A stretch of 32,585 nt of DNA from Pseudomonadota bacterium (GTDB lineage: Bacteria > Pseudomonadota > Gammaproteobacteria > Burkholderiales > Burkholderiaceae_C): contig JAFEEB010000070.1 in NCBI GenBank assembly GCA_018241325.1, positions 1-32,585 of the forward strand, in the 5' to 3' direction. This document shows, piece by piece, positions 18,111 through 26,044 of the stretch. The notes under the pieces were generated by a model. The model was given only the letters and a program-made list of their open reading frames with translations, was not told the origin of the DNA and made no database searches. A program made the position numbers and the translations under genes. Position 1 is the first letter of the stretch, and every line of letters begins with the position of its first letter.

Positions 18111-18476
18111 ATGGTCGATCCCTGGCTCACGTTGGCGATGGCGGTGCTCGCGACTTGGCGGGTCACGCACCTGCTGGCCGAGGAGGACGGCCCGGGCGCG
18201 CTGGTGCTGCGGCTGCGCATGCGGCTGGGGGCCGGCGGCGTGGGCGCGCTGATGGATTGCTTTCAGTGCCTGTCGCTGTGGGTGGCCATGCCGTTTGCCT
18301 TGGTCCTCGCGCACTCGGTGGCCGGGTGGGTTCTGGCCTGGCTGGCGCTTTCGGGCGCGGCCTGCCTGCTCGAGCGCATCGGCGCGGGGCGCCCGCCGTG
18401 GCCGGGCGATCCCCCGAATTTTCCGGAGAACAACCATGAGCTGTTGCGGACAAGGCCGGATGGCCCTGAAAACTAG
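18111..18476 (+). CDS. DUF1360 small membrane protein
   Basis: 121 residues. LATWRVTHLLAEEDGPGALV, then MDCFQCLSLWVAMPFALVLA and LALSGAACLLERI, are the DUF1360 signature. Two or three hydrophobic segments indicate an inner-membrane protein, with the Cys-x2-Cys of DCFQC between them. DUF1360 occurs in the Bacillus spore-coat-associated YjcA, in phages and in scattered accessory clusters; no biochemical function is known to me. It starts 51 nt after the Cys-rich gene, and its 3' end overlaps the next gene by 41 nt in another frame. Confidence 0.85.
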   Translation: MVDPWLTLAMAVLATWRVTHLLAEEDGPGALVLRLRMRLGAGGVGALMDCFQCLSLWVAMPFALVLAHSVAGWVLAWLALSGAACLLERIGAGRPPWPGDPPNFPENNHELLRTRPDGPEN

Positions 18477-18711
18477 TCAAGCAGCGACCGCGACCGCGCC
18501 GGCACGGACCTGGCCCGGTGTGCAGGCGCGTGCGATCCCGCCGCCCCGTGCGGGCGTGCCGCTGCGCTACCTGGGCGCCGCACCCATCGTGGTGCGCGGC
18601 CCCGTCACCGGCGCGGCCTATTCGTTTGCCGGCAGCCGCAACACCCAGCCCGTGGACGCGCGCGACCTGCCGGGCCTGTTGAAAAAAGGAATCTTCCGCA
18701 GTGGCGGTTGA
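18436..18711 (+). CDS. Small CCGQ protein, function unknown
   Basis: 91 residues from the ATG at 18436, 7 nt after CCGGAGAA. It begins MSCCGQGRMALK and after a Pro/Ala-rich stretch has YLGAAPIVVRGPVTGAAYSF and VDARDLPGLLKKGIFR. The order Cys-rich start, tyrosine-led strand, GP-x-TG-x-x-Y-x-F and VD-x-RD resembles small proteins I recall from phage-like clusters, often near DUF1360. That is recollection, not a search. It overlaps the DUF1360 gene by 41 nt, so the two are probably translated together. Confidence 0.75.
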   Translation: MSCCGQGRMALKTSQAATATAPARTWPGVQARAIPPPRAGVPLRYLGAAPIVVRGPVTGAAYSFAGSRNTQPVDARDLPGLLKKGIFRSGG

Positions 18712-18722
18712 AGGAGAAAGTC

Positions 18723-19220
18723 ATGAGCACGAAACTGGACGACCCCAAGAAAATGGCCGAACTCAAGAAGCAGCTGGAGGCGCTGGCGGGGCATGAGATC
18801 GATGCCAGCCCGCAGCAGATCATCAAGTTCCGCTATCCGGTCAGCTCGAGCACCTCCGCCGACGGCAGCACGACCTGGCGCAGCATCTTCTTTCCGGGCA
18901 AGAGCTGCAGCGACGCGAACCTGCTGGACGTGGACGGTGCCGGTTGGACGGGCGCCAATGGCCAGCAGACCTTTTTGCTCAGCGACGTCCTGTGCTGGTC
19001 GAGCTTTGTCTTTGCCTACCCGGCCAACGTGGTGGCCACCGCGCGGGGCGGCAGCCCGTTCTTCCTGACCACCGACTACCACACGGTGGGCCCCGCGCCC
19101 GGCACCTTGAACACGGACCTGCAGATCACCGTGTACGCGTGGCAGCCAGGCGGCGCCCCGGCGCCGGGCGTCTCGTACGACTGGCGTTGCCGCGTGGTTT
19201 CGGTGCCCATCATTTTCTGA
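18723..19220 (+). CDS. 165-residue beta-rich protein, unknown function
   Basis: It starts at the ATG at 18723, which follows a very strong ribosome binding site (AAGGAGAAAG, 11711-type spacing of 2-5 nt from 18711-18720), 11 nt after the CCGQ gene stop. Residues 1-25 form a lysine-rich helix (KKMAELKKQLEALAGHEI). The rest is beta-rich with aromatic residues and three cysteines (FFPGKSCSDANLLDVDGAGW, LLSDVLCWSSFVFAYP, DWRCRVVSVPIIF). There is no signal peptide. The strong ribosome binding site suggests high expression, as for a structural subunit. I recognise no family. Confidence 0.75.
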   Translation: MSTKLDDPKKMAELKKQLEALAGHEIDASPQQIIKFRYPVSSSTSADGSTTWRSIFFPGKSCSDANLLDVDGAGWTGANGQQTFLLSDVLCWSSFVFAYPANVVATARGGSPFFLTTDYHTVGPAPGTLNTDLQITVYAWQPGGAPAPGVSYDWRCRVVSVPIIF

Positions 19221-19288
19221 AGCGCACATCCGCAGCGCGCCGCGCATTTGCGGCGCGTGTCCTTTCATCGCATGACCGGAGCGACACC

Positions 19289-20593
19289 ATGGCCACCTCG
19301 ACCGACGACAAACTCCCCACCGTGGCCTGCTGCCCGGACCTGGCGCCAGACGGTGTCTGCGACGAACTCGACTTTTTCTACCGCCTGACTTCGTGGACCA
19401 CGGTGGCGGGGCGGCCCGGCACCGTCGCGCCGGCGCCGATCCCGGTGGAGGTCAAGCTGCACTTTCACCTGAAGCGCTGCCGCGGCCCGCTGGCGCTGGG
19501 CGACCTGCTCTACACCACCACCTTGCTGCCGGGCGAGAAGGTGCGCCTGTTCACCTCGGACCGCCGCAGCAAGTTCACCTTCGACAGTGAAAGCAAGTTC
19601 GGCTATCGCAATTCGCAGTCGTCGGAAGAGTCCTTCTTCATGCAGCAGATGAGCGACTCGCTGTTCGACGTCAACTCCCGCGACACGGCGCATTCCAGCA
19701 ACCAGTCGCACTCGCACGTGGACGGCAAGGCCGACGCCGGGGTCAACATCTTCGGTCTGGGCGGCTCCGCCAGCATGAGCGGCAACTTCGACGCCAACTC
19801 GGTGTCGGACTTTCTGGGCGAGCACAGCGCCCACGCCCACTCGTCCGCACGTGCCGCCGAAATGGGCGTGCGCAAGGCCTCCAGCGTGTCGATCGGCGAG
19901 GCGCAAAGCCGCACCCACACCGAGAGCGAATCGCAGGACCACTACGAGTCGGCCTCGCGCGAGTTCCAGAACGGCAACGACTGCCACGCCCTCACGTTCT
20001 ACTTCTACCAGATCAACAAGACGCAGACCATCAGCTACACGCTCGAATCGGTGGACCTGCGCGCCATGATGGACACCGACCCGGCCAGCGACTTCACGCG
20101 CGTCGCGGCTCTCCCGTTGGACCCCAGCACCGGCGTCGGCGTGCTGTCCAACAGTGTTCTTTCGACCGACGCCAATCGCCGCGCGAGCTACCTCGAAGGA
20201 GTCACCCGCGTCGAGGGCAGTGACCGGTCAGTCGCCGGCGCGGCCCTGCGCCAGCAGATTCCGGTGCTGGCGATCGCCACACGGGCGCAGGCGCTCAAGC
20301 AGGTGCGCGGCGACCTGGTCAAGGCGGGGCTGCTCGATTCGAGCGGCAAGGTGTCGGCCGAGGCGCAGAAGAGTTACTCGTTCACGCGCCAGTCCTCGCT
20401 GCCCACGCCGGGCGTGCTGGTCAAGGGCTGCCTGGACGAGTGCAACGTGTGCGAGTCCGCACGCCTGCAATCGATCGAACTCGACATCGAGCGCAAGCAA
20501 CTGGAGAACGCCTTGCTGCAAAAGCAGATCGCGCTGCTGGAGCAATCGCAGGAATACCGCTGCTGTCCGCCGGCGCCGGTGATCGAGTCCTGA
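19289..20593 (+). CDS. 434-residue Ser/His/Cys-rich protein, unknown function
   Basis: Starts at the ATG at 19289. The N-terminus has paired cysteines (VACCPDLAPDGVC), then a beta-rich block with LLPGEKVRLFTSDRR. Residues ~105-225 are low in hydrophobics and rich in Ser, His, Asp and Glu (HSSNQSHSHVDGKADAG, GEHSAHAHSSARAAEMGVRK, SRTHTESESQDHYESASREF), with a short Gly/Ala-rich insert (NIFGLGGSASMSGN). A conserved-looking block CHALTFYFYQINKTQTISYT follows. The end is a likely coiled coil (SIELDIERKQLENALLQKQI) bracketed by CNVCESA and YRCCPP. No signal peptide is seen. The composition suggests a self-assembling or metal-binding structural protein. It is the last gene of the + strand run. Confidence 0.75.
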   Translation: MATSTDDKLPTVACCPDLAPDGVCDELDFFYRLTSWTTVAGRPGTVAPAPIPVEVKLHFHLKRCRGPLALGDLLYTTTLLPGEKVRLFTSDRRSKFTFDSESKFGYRNSQSSEESFFMQQMSDSLFDVNSRDTAHSSNQSHSHVDGKADAGVNIFGLGGSASMSGNFDANSVSDFLGEHSAHAHSSARAAEMGVRKASSVSIGEAQSRTHTESESQDHYESASREFQNGNDCHALTFYFYQINKTQTISYTLESVDLRAMMDTDPASDFTRVAALPLDPSTGVGVLSNSVLSTDANRRASYLEGVTRVEGSDRSVAGAALRQQIPVLAIATRAQALKQVRGDLVKAGLLDSSGKVSAEAQKSYSFTRQSSLPTPGVLVKGCLDECNVCESARLQSIELDIERKQLENALLQKQIALLEQSQEYRCCPPAPVIES

Positions 20594-20631
20594 GCAGCTG
20601 CGTAGCACCGATACCGTTGACGCGTCGAAGC

Positions 20632-20656
20632 CCGGTGCCGGGTTGAGCGGCACCGG
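20632..20656. terminator. Bidirectional hairpin between convergent genes
   Basis: CCGGTGCCG (20632-20640) and CGGCACCGG (20648-20656) form a perfect 9-bp stem with a 7-nt loop, between the stop at 20593 and the opposing stop at 20667. No T tract follows on either strand, so strength is uncertain. Confidence 0.6.
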
Positions 20657-20666
20657 CGCCTCGTGC

Positions 20667-21254
20667 TTACTTCTGGCCGAACTTCAGCTTGGCATCGGCC
20701 ACGCACTTGTCCTTGGCGGCGCCCGACATGGCGTCGCAGCGTTCCTTGGCCGCGTCGTAATTGGCCTCGTTCTTCTCCTCGGTCGCCTCTTTGCGCGTTT
20801 CGGCGACGTTGGCCGACTTCTGCGTGCTGTTGGCATTGGGTGTTTCGGCCGCCTGGCTCACCTTCGCGTTTTCCTTGGCGGTCACGTAGGCGGCCTTGGC
20901 ATCCTTCTTGCAAACGTCCTTTGCGTTGCCGCTCTGGTCGTCGCATTTTTCCTTGGCCACGTCGTAGTCGGCTTCGGCCTTGGCCTCGCGGGCCTTCATG
21001 CGCGTGCTCTCGGTCGGTTTGTATTCGGCCTCCAGATTGGCCTTGGCGACAGACTCCTTGCCTTTGGCTTCCTTCACGCAGACGTCCTTGGCATTGCCCT
21101 TGAGGGAATCGCATTGAGCCTTGTCGGATTTGTATTGCGTCGCAATCTGGTCCTGGGCGCTCTGGTGCTCGGCCTTGGTCATGGCCAGAGCGTTGCCGCT
21201 CATGAAGCCGACGGTCAGCAAAGCCAGCAGGGTGGGGCGAAGTGGGGTCATCAT
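20667..21254 (-). CDS. Exported Ala/Lys-rich protein with three cysteine-pair repeats
   Basis: 195 residues from the ATG at 21254 (ATG at 21251 possible), after AAAGGA. A signal peptide (RPTLLALLTVGFMSGNALA) precedes a very hydrophilic, helical mature chain. Three repeats share the form Cys-Asp-x3-Gly-(Asn/Ala)-Ala-Lys-Asp-x-Cys: CDSLKGNAKDVC, CDDQSGNAKDVC and CDAMSGAAKDKC, each likely an internal disulfide. Proteins of this type are often labelled TolA-like in related bacteria, without evidence of Tol function. A periplasmic location is expected. It converges on the Ser/His/Cys-rich gene and lies 241 bp downstream of the protease fusion; nothing else is seen in that 241-bp gap. Confidence 0.8.
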   Translation of the reverse strand: MMTPLRPTLLALLTVGFMSGNALAMTKAEHQSAQDQIATQYKSDKAQCDSLKGNAKDVCVKEAKGKESVAKANLEAEYKPTESTRMKAREAKAEADYDVAKEKCDDQSGNAKDVCKKDAKAAYVTAKENAKVSQAAETPNANSTQKSANVAETRKEATEEKNEANYDAAKERCDAMSGAAKDKCVADAKLKFGQK

Positions 21255-21495
21255 CACGTTCCTTTGCATACGGGCGGTTGGCGCCGGGGTTGGCGCACAC
21301 GCCGTAGCCAGAATGTAGGCACGCACCGCGGTTGCGGCTGTCAGGTGGGCGCCGATTCGCGTGTCGGCTTGCGCCTACGGCCGCGGCTTCACGGGCGCTT
21401 CGGCGGGGGCGACTTGCGCGCCAACGCGAAACGCGCCGGGCGCGCCCACCCACGTGCGGCCAGAAGACTTCCGCAGGGCGCGCCGGCGACCGGCC

Positions 21496-24400
21496 TCAAC
21501 CCGCCACGACGGCCAGCCGTTGCCTGGCCTGCAGCGCGCGCACGCGCGCCAGCGCGGGCCGGTTGGCGACGGCGCTGCGGTACATCCGTGCCAGGTCGGC
21601 CTTGAGCGCGGTGCGCGAGCCGCCGTCCAGGTAGATCATGTGGCCCGAGGGGTAGAAGGTGGCGTTCAGGTTGTTGCGGATGGCCTGGCTCTGAAGCGGC
21701 ATCTTCTGCAGGTCGATGATGGTCTGGTAGAAGGGCGTGACGAAGTCGTAGTAGCCATTGGCCGACAGCACCTTGAGGTCGGGGTTGAGCGACATCACCG
21801 CCGCCAGGTCGCCGGCGGTGTACAGGATGACGTTGCCCCGGGCGTCCACGCCCTTTTGCGCGCCCGTGGGGTCGATGTGACCGAAGTCCCAGTTCTGAAA
21901 GGCCTGGTCGTTCAGGTCGGTGAAGGACGAGTTGCAGGTGAACTTCAGCTCGTCGTTCAGGTAGTGGTTCCACATGGCTGTGTACACGCCCGACACCGCC
22001 GTCATGGTGGGGTCGTTGCCGCCCGAATTGGGGTCGATGTTGCCGGCGATGCCGGTGTTCACGGCCGTCACGCGGCCATCGTAGGCACCCACGGCCAGCC
22101 CCTGGTCCTTCAGCAGCGTGATCAGGAACAGCGAATGGCCGCGGTTGTCGTAGGCCGCGATGTCCATGCTCCAGCTGCCCAGGGTCTGCGTGTCGATGCC
22201 GGTGTATTGCGCCATCTGCTTGAGTGCGGCCGCCACCGCCGCGTTACCGGGGGCCGGGAATTTGCGCAGCGCTTGGGCGTAGCCGGTGCGGGCGAACTGC
22301 GCCACCTGATCGGCAAAGGCGCTCAGATCGGTGGGCGCCGGCTTGAGGCCCAAACGGTGGTGGTAGAAGGCGTCGGCCGCGGCGGTGGGCAGCGCGCCCA
22401 TGGGGTTGCCGGCTTGGGTGTAGTCGAGGATGGAGGACTGCAGCGTCACGCCGTTCAGGTCCACCCCGTCTTCATGCAGCCGGTAGGCCAGCACGCAGCT
22501 GCGCGCGGTGCCATAGGACTCGCCGAACAGGAACTTGGGCGAGTTCCAGCGGTCGTTGGCCGTCAGGTAGCGCTTGATGAATTGCTTGATCGAATCGGCG
22601 TCCTGGTCCACCCCCCAGAACTCGCGGTTGCGCCGGGGCGCCACGGCGGCCGAATAGCCGGTGCCCACCGGGTTGATGAACACCAGGTCGCTTTCATCCA
22701 GCAGGCTGTCGGGGTTGTCCTCCATGGTGTAGGGCGCGGGCGGCGTGAAGCTGGGCATGGAGGTCTTGATGCGCCGCGGCGCGAACGAGCCCAGCAGCAC
22801 GAACACCGACGACGAGCCCGGCCCGCCGTTGTAGAAGAAGGTGAGGGGGCGCGTTTCGGGCTTGAGCCCGGGGCGCGTGAAGGCCACGTAGAAGAACTTG
22901 GCGCTGGGCTGCGAGCTGCTCGGGTCCACCGCCACCAAGTGCCCGGCTGTGGCCACGTAGGCGACGGTCTGGCCGCCGATGCGCACGCTGTGGTGGGTGA
23001 CGGCCGCGTTCTCGCTGGTGTCGGTGACGGCGTCGTCGGGGCCGTTGCCGTAGGCGGTCGGGTCGAACAGGGGTTGGTCCCTGGAGCCGGACGGTGTGGT
23101 GCTGCTCATGTTGTTCTCCTTCTTGGGCGGTTGGGCGGGCGCGACGGTGGCCGCCGGCTGCCGCGCGCCCAGCGCCGCCGCGACCTGCATGCCGCGCGGC
23201 GACCCCAGGCCGGTGCAGGCATCCCAGCCGGCGGCAGCGGCGTAGCGGCCGTTGCTGCCCTGCGTGATGTCGTTGAAGGCCTGCGCGTGGGCGTACAGCG
23301 CTGCATTGACGAAGCCCGCCGGCTGGCCGCGCGCCGCATTGATGCGCGCGATCAGCGCTGCCCACAGGGGCGCCACCGCGCTGGTGCCGCCAATGGGCAT
23401 GTTGGTGCCGCCGATGCGCACCACATAGCCGGTGCTCGGGTCGGCGTTGGCGGCCACGTCGGGCACGCCACGGCGCGTCAGCGCCTGGGTCTTGCCGCCG
23501 CCGTGGACCGCCAGGCCGCGCTGCCAGGGCGGCAGGGGCATGCTGGCGCTGATGCCGCCGCCGGTGGCGCCGCCGCCGGCGTCGTTCCACACCGTTTCGC
23601 GGGCAATGCGCCCGGCGGTGGCCGTCAGCCGCGTGCCGCCGCAGCCCAGCGCATGGAGGCTGGAGGCCGGAAAGTCCACATGGCTGGCGCCATCACCCAC
23701 GCCATCGCCGGAGCCGCTGTCGCCCGCCGCGGCGCAGACCGTGACGCCCAGGGCCACCGCGGTTTGCAGCGCGTCGTCCAGCGCGCCGAGGGCTTGCGCC
23801 GACCAACGGGCTTCGGGCGCGCCCCAGCTGATCGACAGCACCGAGGGCTGGTGCGTCTTGTCGTGCAGGGCCTGGCTGATGGCATCGGCAAAGCCGGCCT
23901 CGGAGTTGGGCGCGAAGTACACGGCCAGCGTGGCGGCTGGCGCCAGGGCGCCGGCAATCTCGATGTCCAGCGTCACCTCGCCGTCGGGGCCGTTGGGGTC
24001 GCCCCCCGCGTCGGGTTGGGCACCATCGACCGACACGGCCACCACCTGGGGCGCCGGCACCCCCAGTTGCGCGAAATAGGCCGCGAGGTCGGACGCCAGA
24101 TAGCCGCCGCCCAGCTCGATCAAGCCGATGCACTGCCCCTTGCCGTCGCCGGGCGGAAAGCGGTAGAGCTGCGCCAGTTGCAGCGGCGTGAAGCTCTGCG
24201 CGCTGGCGCGGGCCGGCCTGAAAGCGGGACCGAGCGGCGGGCCGAGGCGAAAGTGCGGCGCCGCCTTGGCCTGATCGTCCAGACCCAGCACCGCCGTGAC
24301 CACGCCTTGCAGCGCGTCCGGCAACCGCACCGCGCCGGCATGCTGGCGAAAGTGGCGCAGCACCGCGCCGTCCTGCTGCTCGAAGCGCTGCAGCTGCACG

Positions 24401-24747
24401 CCGAAGGCGGTGTTGAACTGCGCCACCGTGCCCGACAGCACCACGCGCCGTGAGGCCGGGTCCTGGCGCAGCACGCGCAGGCCGTGCGCGCGGGCGAATC
24501 CGAGCACCTGCTGCACGTCCTGCGCCGCGGCGCCGTGGCGCTGCTCGTACTCGTCGCGCGACACGGGGCGGGCGCCCGGCTCGCCCGCCTCCAAGCGGCT
24601 CACCAGGCTGCGAAAACCCGCTTCGTCGGCGCGGCGCAGCGTCAGCACGACCTCGAAGCGTTCGGTCGGATCGCAAGCACCCAAGGCTCGCGCATGGATG
24701 GCAGTGGCGGGCGGGGCGCCTTTTGCCGCAGGATGTTGTCGCACCAT
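21496..24747 (-). CDS. Fused peptidases: S53 sedolisin + S10 serine carboxypeptidase
   Basis: 1083 residues from the ATG at 24747 (AAAGGA upstream). Residues ~25-165 are a pro-kumamolisin activation domain. Residues ~180-530 are an S53 catalytic domain with Glu257 and Asp261 (GEVTLDIE), oxyanion Asp343 (AAAGDSGSG), nucleophile Ser456 (GGTSAVAP) and calcium-site Asp493 and Asp509. From residue 547 on is an S10 carboxypeptidase with NGGPGSSS, nucleophile Ser744 in FGESYG, Asp in NGYYDFVTP and His in PSGHMIYLD. At the seam, codons for KKENN contain AAGGAG exactly 6 nt before an in-frame ATG (Met547, 23109), so the S10 part may also be made alone. No classical signal peptide is seen. S53 enzymes are acid proteases; S10 enzymes trim C-termini. 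It is divergent from the deacetylase gene. Confidence 0.93.
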   Translation of the reverse strand: MVRQHPAAKGAPPATAIHARALGACDPTERFEVVLTLRRADEAGFRSLVSRLEAGEPGARPVSRDEYEQRHGAAAQDVQQVLGFARAHGLRVLRQDPASRRVVLSGTVAQFNTAFGVQLQRFEQQDGAVLRHFRQHAGAVRLPDALQGVVTAVLGLDDQAKAAPHFRLGPPLGPAFRPARASAQSFTPLQLAQLYRFPPGDGKGQCIGLIELGGGYLASDLAAYFAQLGVPAPQVVAVSVDGAQPDAGGDPNGPDGEVTLDIEIAGALAPAATLAVYFAPNSEAGFADAISQALHDKTHQPSVLSISWGAPEARWSAQALGALDDALQTAVALGVTVCAAAGDSGSGDGVGDGASHVDFPASSLHALGCGGTRLTATAGRIARETVWNDAGGGATGGGISASMPLPPWQRGLAVHGGGKTQALTRRGVPDVAANADPSTGYVVRIGGTNMPIGGTSAVAPLWAALIARINAARGQPAGFVNAALYAHAQAFNDITQGSNGRYAAAAGWDACTGLGSPRGMQVAAALGARQPAATVAPAQPPKKENNMSSTTPSGSRDQPLFDPTAYGNGPDDAVTDTSENAAVTHHSVRIGGQTVAYVATAGHLVAVDPSSSQPSAKFFYVAFTRPGLKPETRPLTFFYNGGPGSSSVFVLLGSFAPRRIKTSMPSFTPPAPYTMEDNPDSLLDESDLVFINPVGTGYSAAVAPRRNREFWGVDQDADSIKQFIKRYLTANDRWNSPKFLFGESYGTARSCVLAYRLHEDGVDLNGVTLQSSILDYTQAGNPMGALPTAAADAFYHHRLGLKPAPTDLSAFADQVAQFARTGYAQALRKFPAPGNAAVAAALKQMAQYTGIDTQTLGSWSMDIAAYDNRGHSLFLITLLKDQGLAVGAYDGRVTAVNTGIAGNIDPNSGGNDPTMTAVSGVYTAMWNHYLNDELKFTCNSSFTDLNDQAFQNWDFGHIDPTGAQKGVDARGNVILYTAGDLAAVMSLNPDLKVLSANGYYDFVTPFYQTIIDLQKMPLQSQAIRNNLNATFYPSGHMIYLDGGSRTALKADLARMYRSAVANRPALARVRALQARQRLAVVAG

Positions 24748-25009
24748 GGGGCGTTCCTTTCTCGCGTGCCTTGGCGCGTGCATCGGATGCGCCACGGCTC
24801 ACAGTGGCCCCACGGCGGTGCGCTGTCAACGCGCGAATCACAAAATCTGTATCCGCCGGTGTGCGCCCGCGGCCTTGCAACCGGCCGCCGACACGATGCG
24901 CACGGTGTCGGCCTCTATCATGGCGGTCGAGAGGCCGCGCGGCGCGGTTCGGCGCAGAGGCCATCGGCCATGCCCGCCGTGCACGCAAACCGGGTTCATC
25001 GTTGTCACC

Positions 25010-26044
25010 ATGATCTGCTTTACCACCACCGAGCAGGCGCTGCATGCGCCCGCGCACGAGTTCTTTCGCGGCCAGCGCGTGCCCTGCTTCGAGAATCCCG
25101 CGCGCGCCCGGTTCGTGGAAGACGCCCTGCGCGTCCACGGCCACGCGCTGCGCCCGCCCACGGTGGACAGCGCGCCGCTGCTGGGTGAGGTGCATGCGCC
25201 GCGCTACCTCGACTTTCTGCGCACAGCCTGGGACCAGTGGCTGGCGCTGGATGCCGCCAACGCGGATGTGCAGCCCTTTCCCAGCGTGTGGCCGGTGCGC
25301 ACGCTGCGCAGCGACGTGGAGCCGGCCAACTTCGTGGCGCGCCTGGGGCTTTATTCGATGGACAACGGCAGCCCCATGGCGGCGGGCACCTGGGCGGCGG
25401 CCAAGGCCGGCGCCGACGCGGCGGCCAGCGCCGCGCACGCGTTGCAGGCCGGCGAGCGCGCGGCGTTTTGCGCCACCCGACCGCCCGGCCACCACGCGGG
25501 GCCCGACTTCATGGGCGGCTACTGCTTCATCAACAACGCCGCCGTGTGCGCGCAAGCCCTGCGCACGGGCGGCGCCGCGCGCGTGGCCGTGCTGGACGTG
25601 GACTACCACCACGGCAACGGCACGCAGGCCATTTTTTATGAGCGCGCCGACGTGCTGTTTTGCAGCATCCACGGCGACCCGCGCACCGAATACCCGTTTT
25701 ACCTGGGCCATGCGGACGAGACCGGCGCCGGGGCAGGGCAGGGCTTCAACCTCAACCTGCCGCTGCCGGCGCGCGCCAGCGTGGCCGCGTGGTTCGACGC
25801 ACTGGAGCAGGCCTGCGCGCGCATCGGCCGGCACGGCGCGGACGCGCTGGTGGTGTCGCTGGGGCTGGATACCTTTGCGGGCGATCCCATCAGCACCTTC
25901 GCGCTGCAGGCGGTCGATTTCAGGCGCCTGGGCGAACGCCTCGAGCAGCTCGGTCTGCCCACCGCTTTTGTTCTGGAAGGCGGCTACGCGGCGGCCGAGT
26001 TGGGGCAAAACGCGGCGGCGGTACTCGCCGGATTCGAATCGTGA
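25010..26044 (+). CDS. Zinc-dependent deacetylase, histone deacetylase/acetylpolyamine amidohydrolase family
   Basis: 344 residues from the ATG at 25010. The arginase/deacetylase fold is shown by [20 protein letters not shown] (tandem catalytic histidines), the zinc ligands in [13 protein letters not shown] and [10 protein letters not shown], and the Gly-Gly-Tyr of LEGGYA. Bacterial members remove acetyl groups from small amines such as acetylpolyamines, or act as AcuC-like protein deacetylases; sequence alone cannot decide, though the polyamine-type NGSPM-A-GTW stretch favours the former. Its stop overlaps the GTG start of the next gene, so the two are coupled. The 262-bp divergent region to the peptidase gene shows only a -10-like TATCAT (24916-24921) and nothing else clear. 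Confidence 0.92.
   Translation: MICFTTTEQALHAPAHEFFRGQRVPCFENPARARFVEDALRVHGHALRPPTVDSAPLLGEVHAPRYLDFLRTAWDQWLALDAANADVQPFPSVWPVRTLRSDVEPANFVARLGLYSMDNGSPMAAGTWAAAKAGADAAASAAHALQAGERAAFCATRPPGHHAGPDFMGGYCFINNAAVCAQALRTGGAARVAVLDVDYHHGNGTQAIFYERADVLFCSIHGDPRTEYPFYLGHADETGAGAGQGFNLNLPLPARASVAAWFDALEQACARIGRHGADALVVSLGLDTFAGDPISTFALQAVDFRRLGERLEQLGLPTAFVLEGGYAAAELGQNAAAVLAGFES

Noticed and set aside
18111-18476. A spore-coat locus, by analogy with the Bacillus DUF1360 protein
   Set aside because: All other genes indicate a non-sporulating betaproteobacterium, and no sporulation genes are present.
15711-20593. A prophage, because of DUF1360 and the CCGQ protein
   Set aside because: No integrase, terminase, portal, capsid, tail or lysis gene and no attachment-site duplication are visible.
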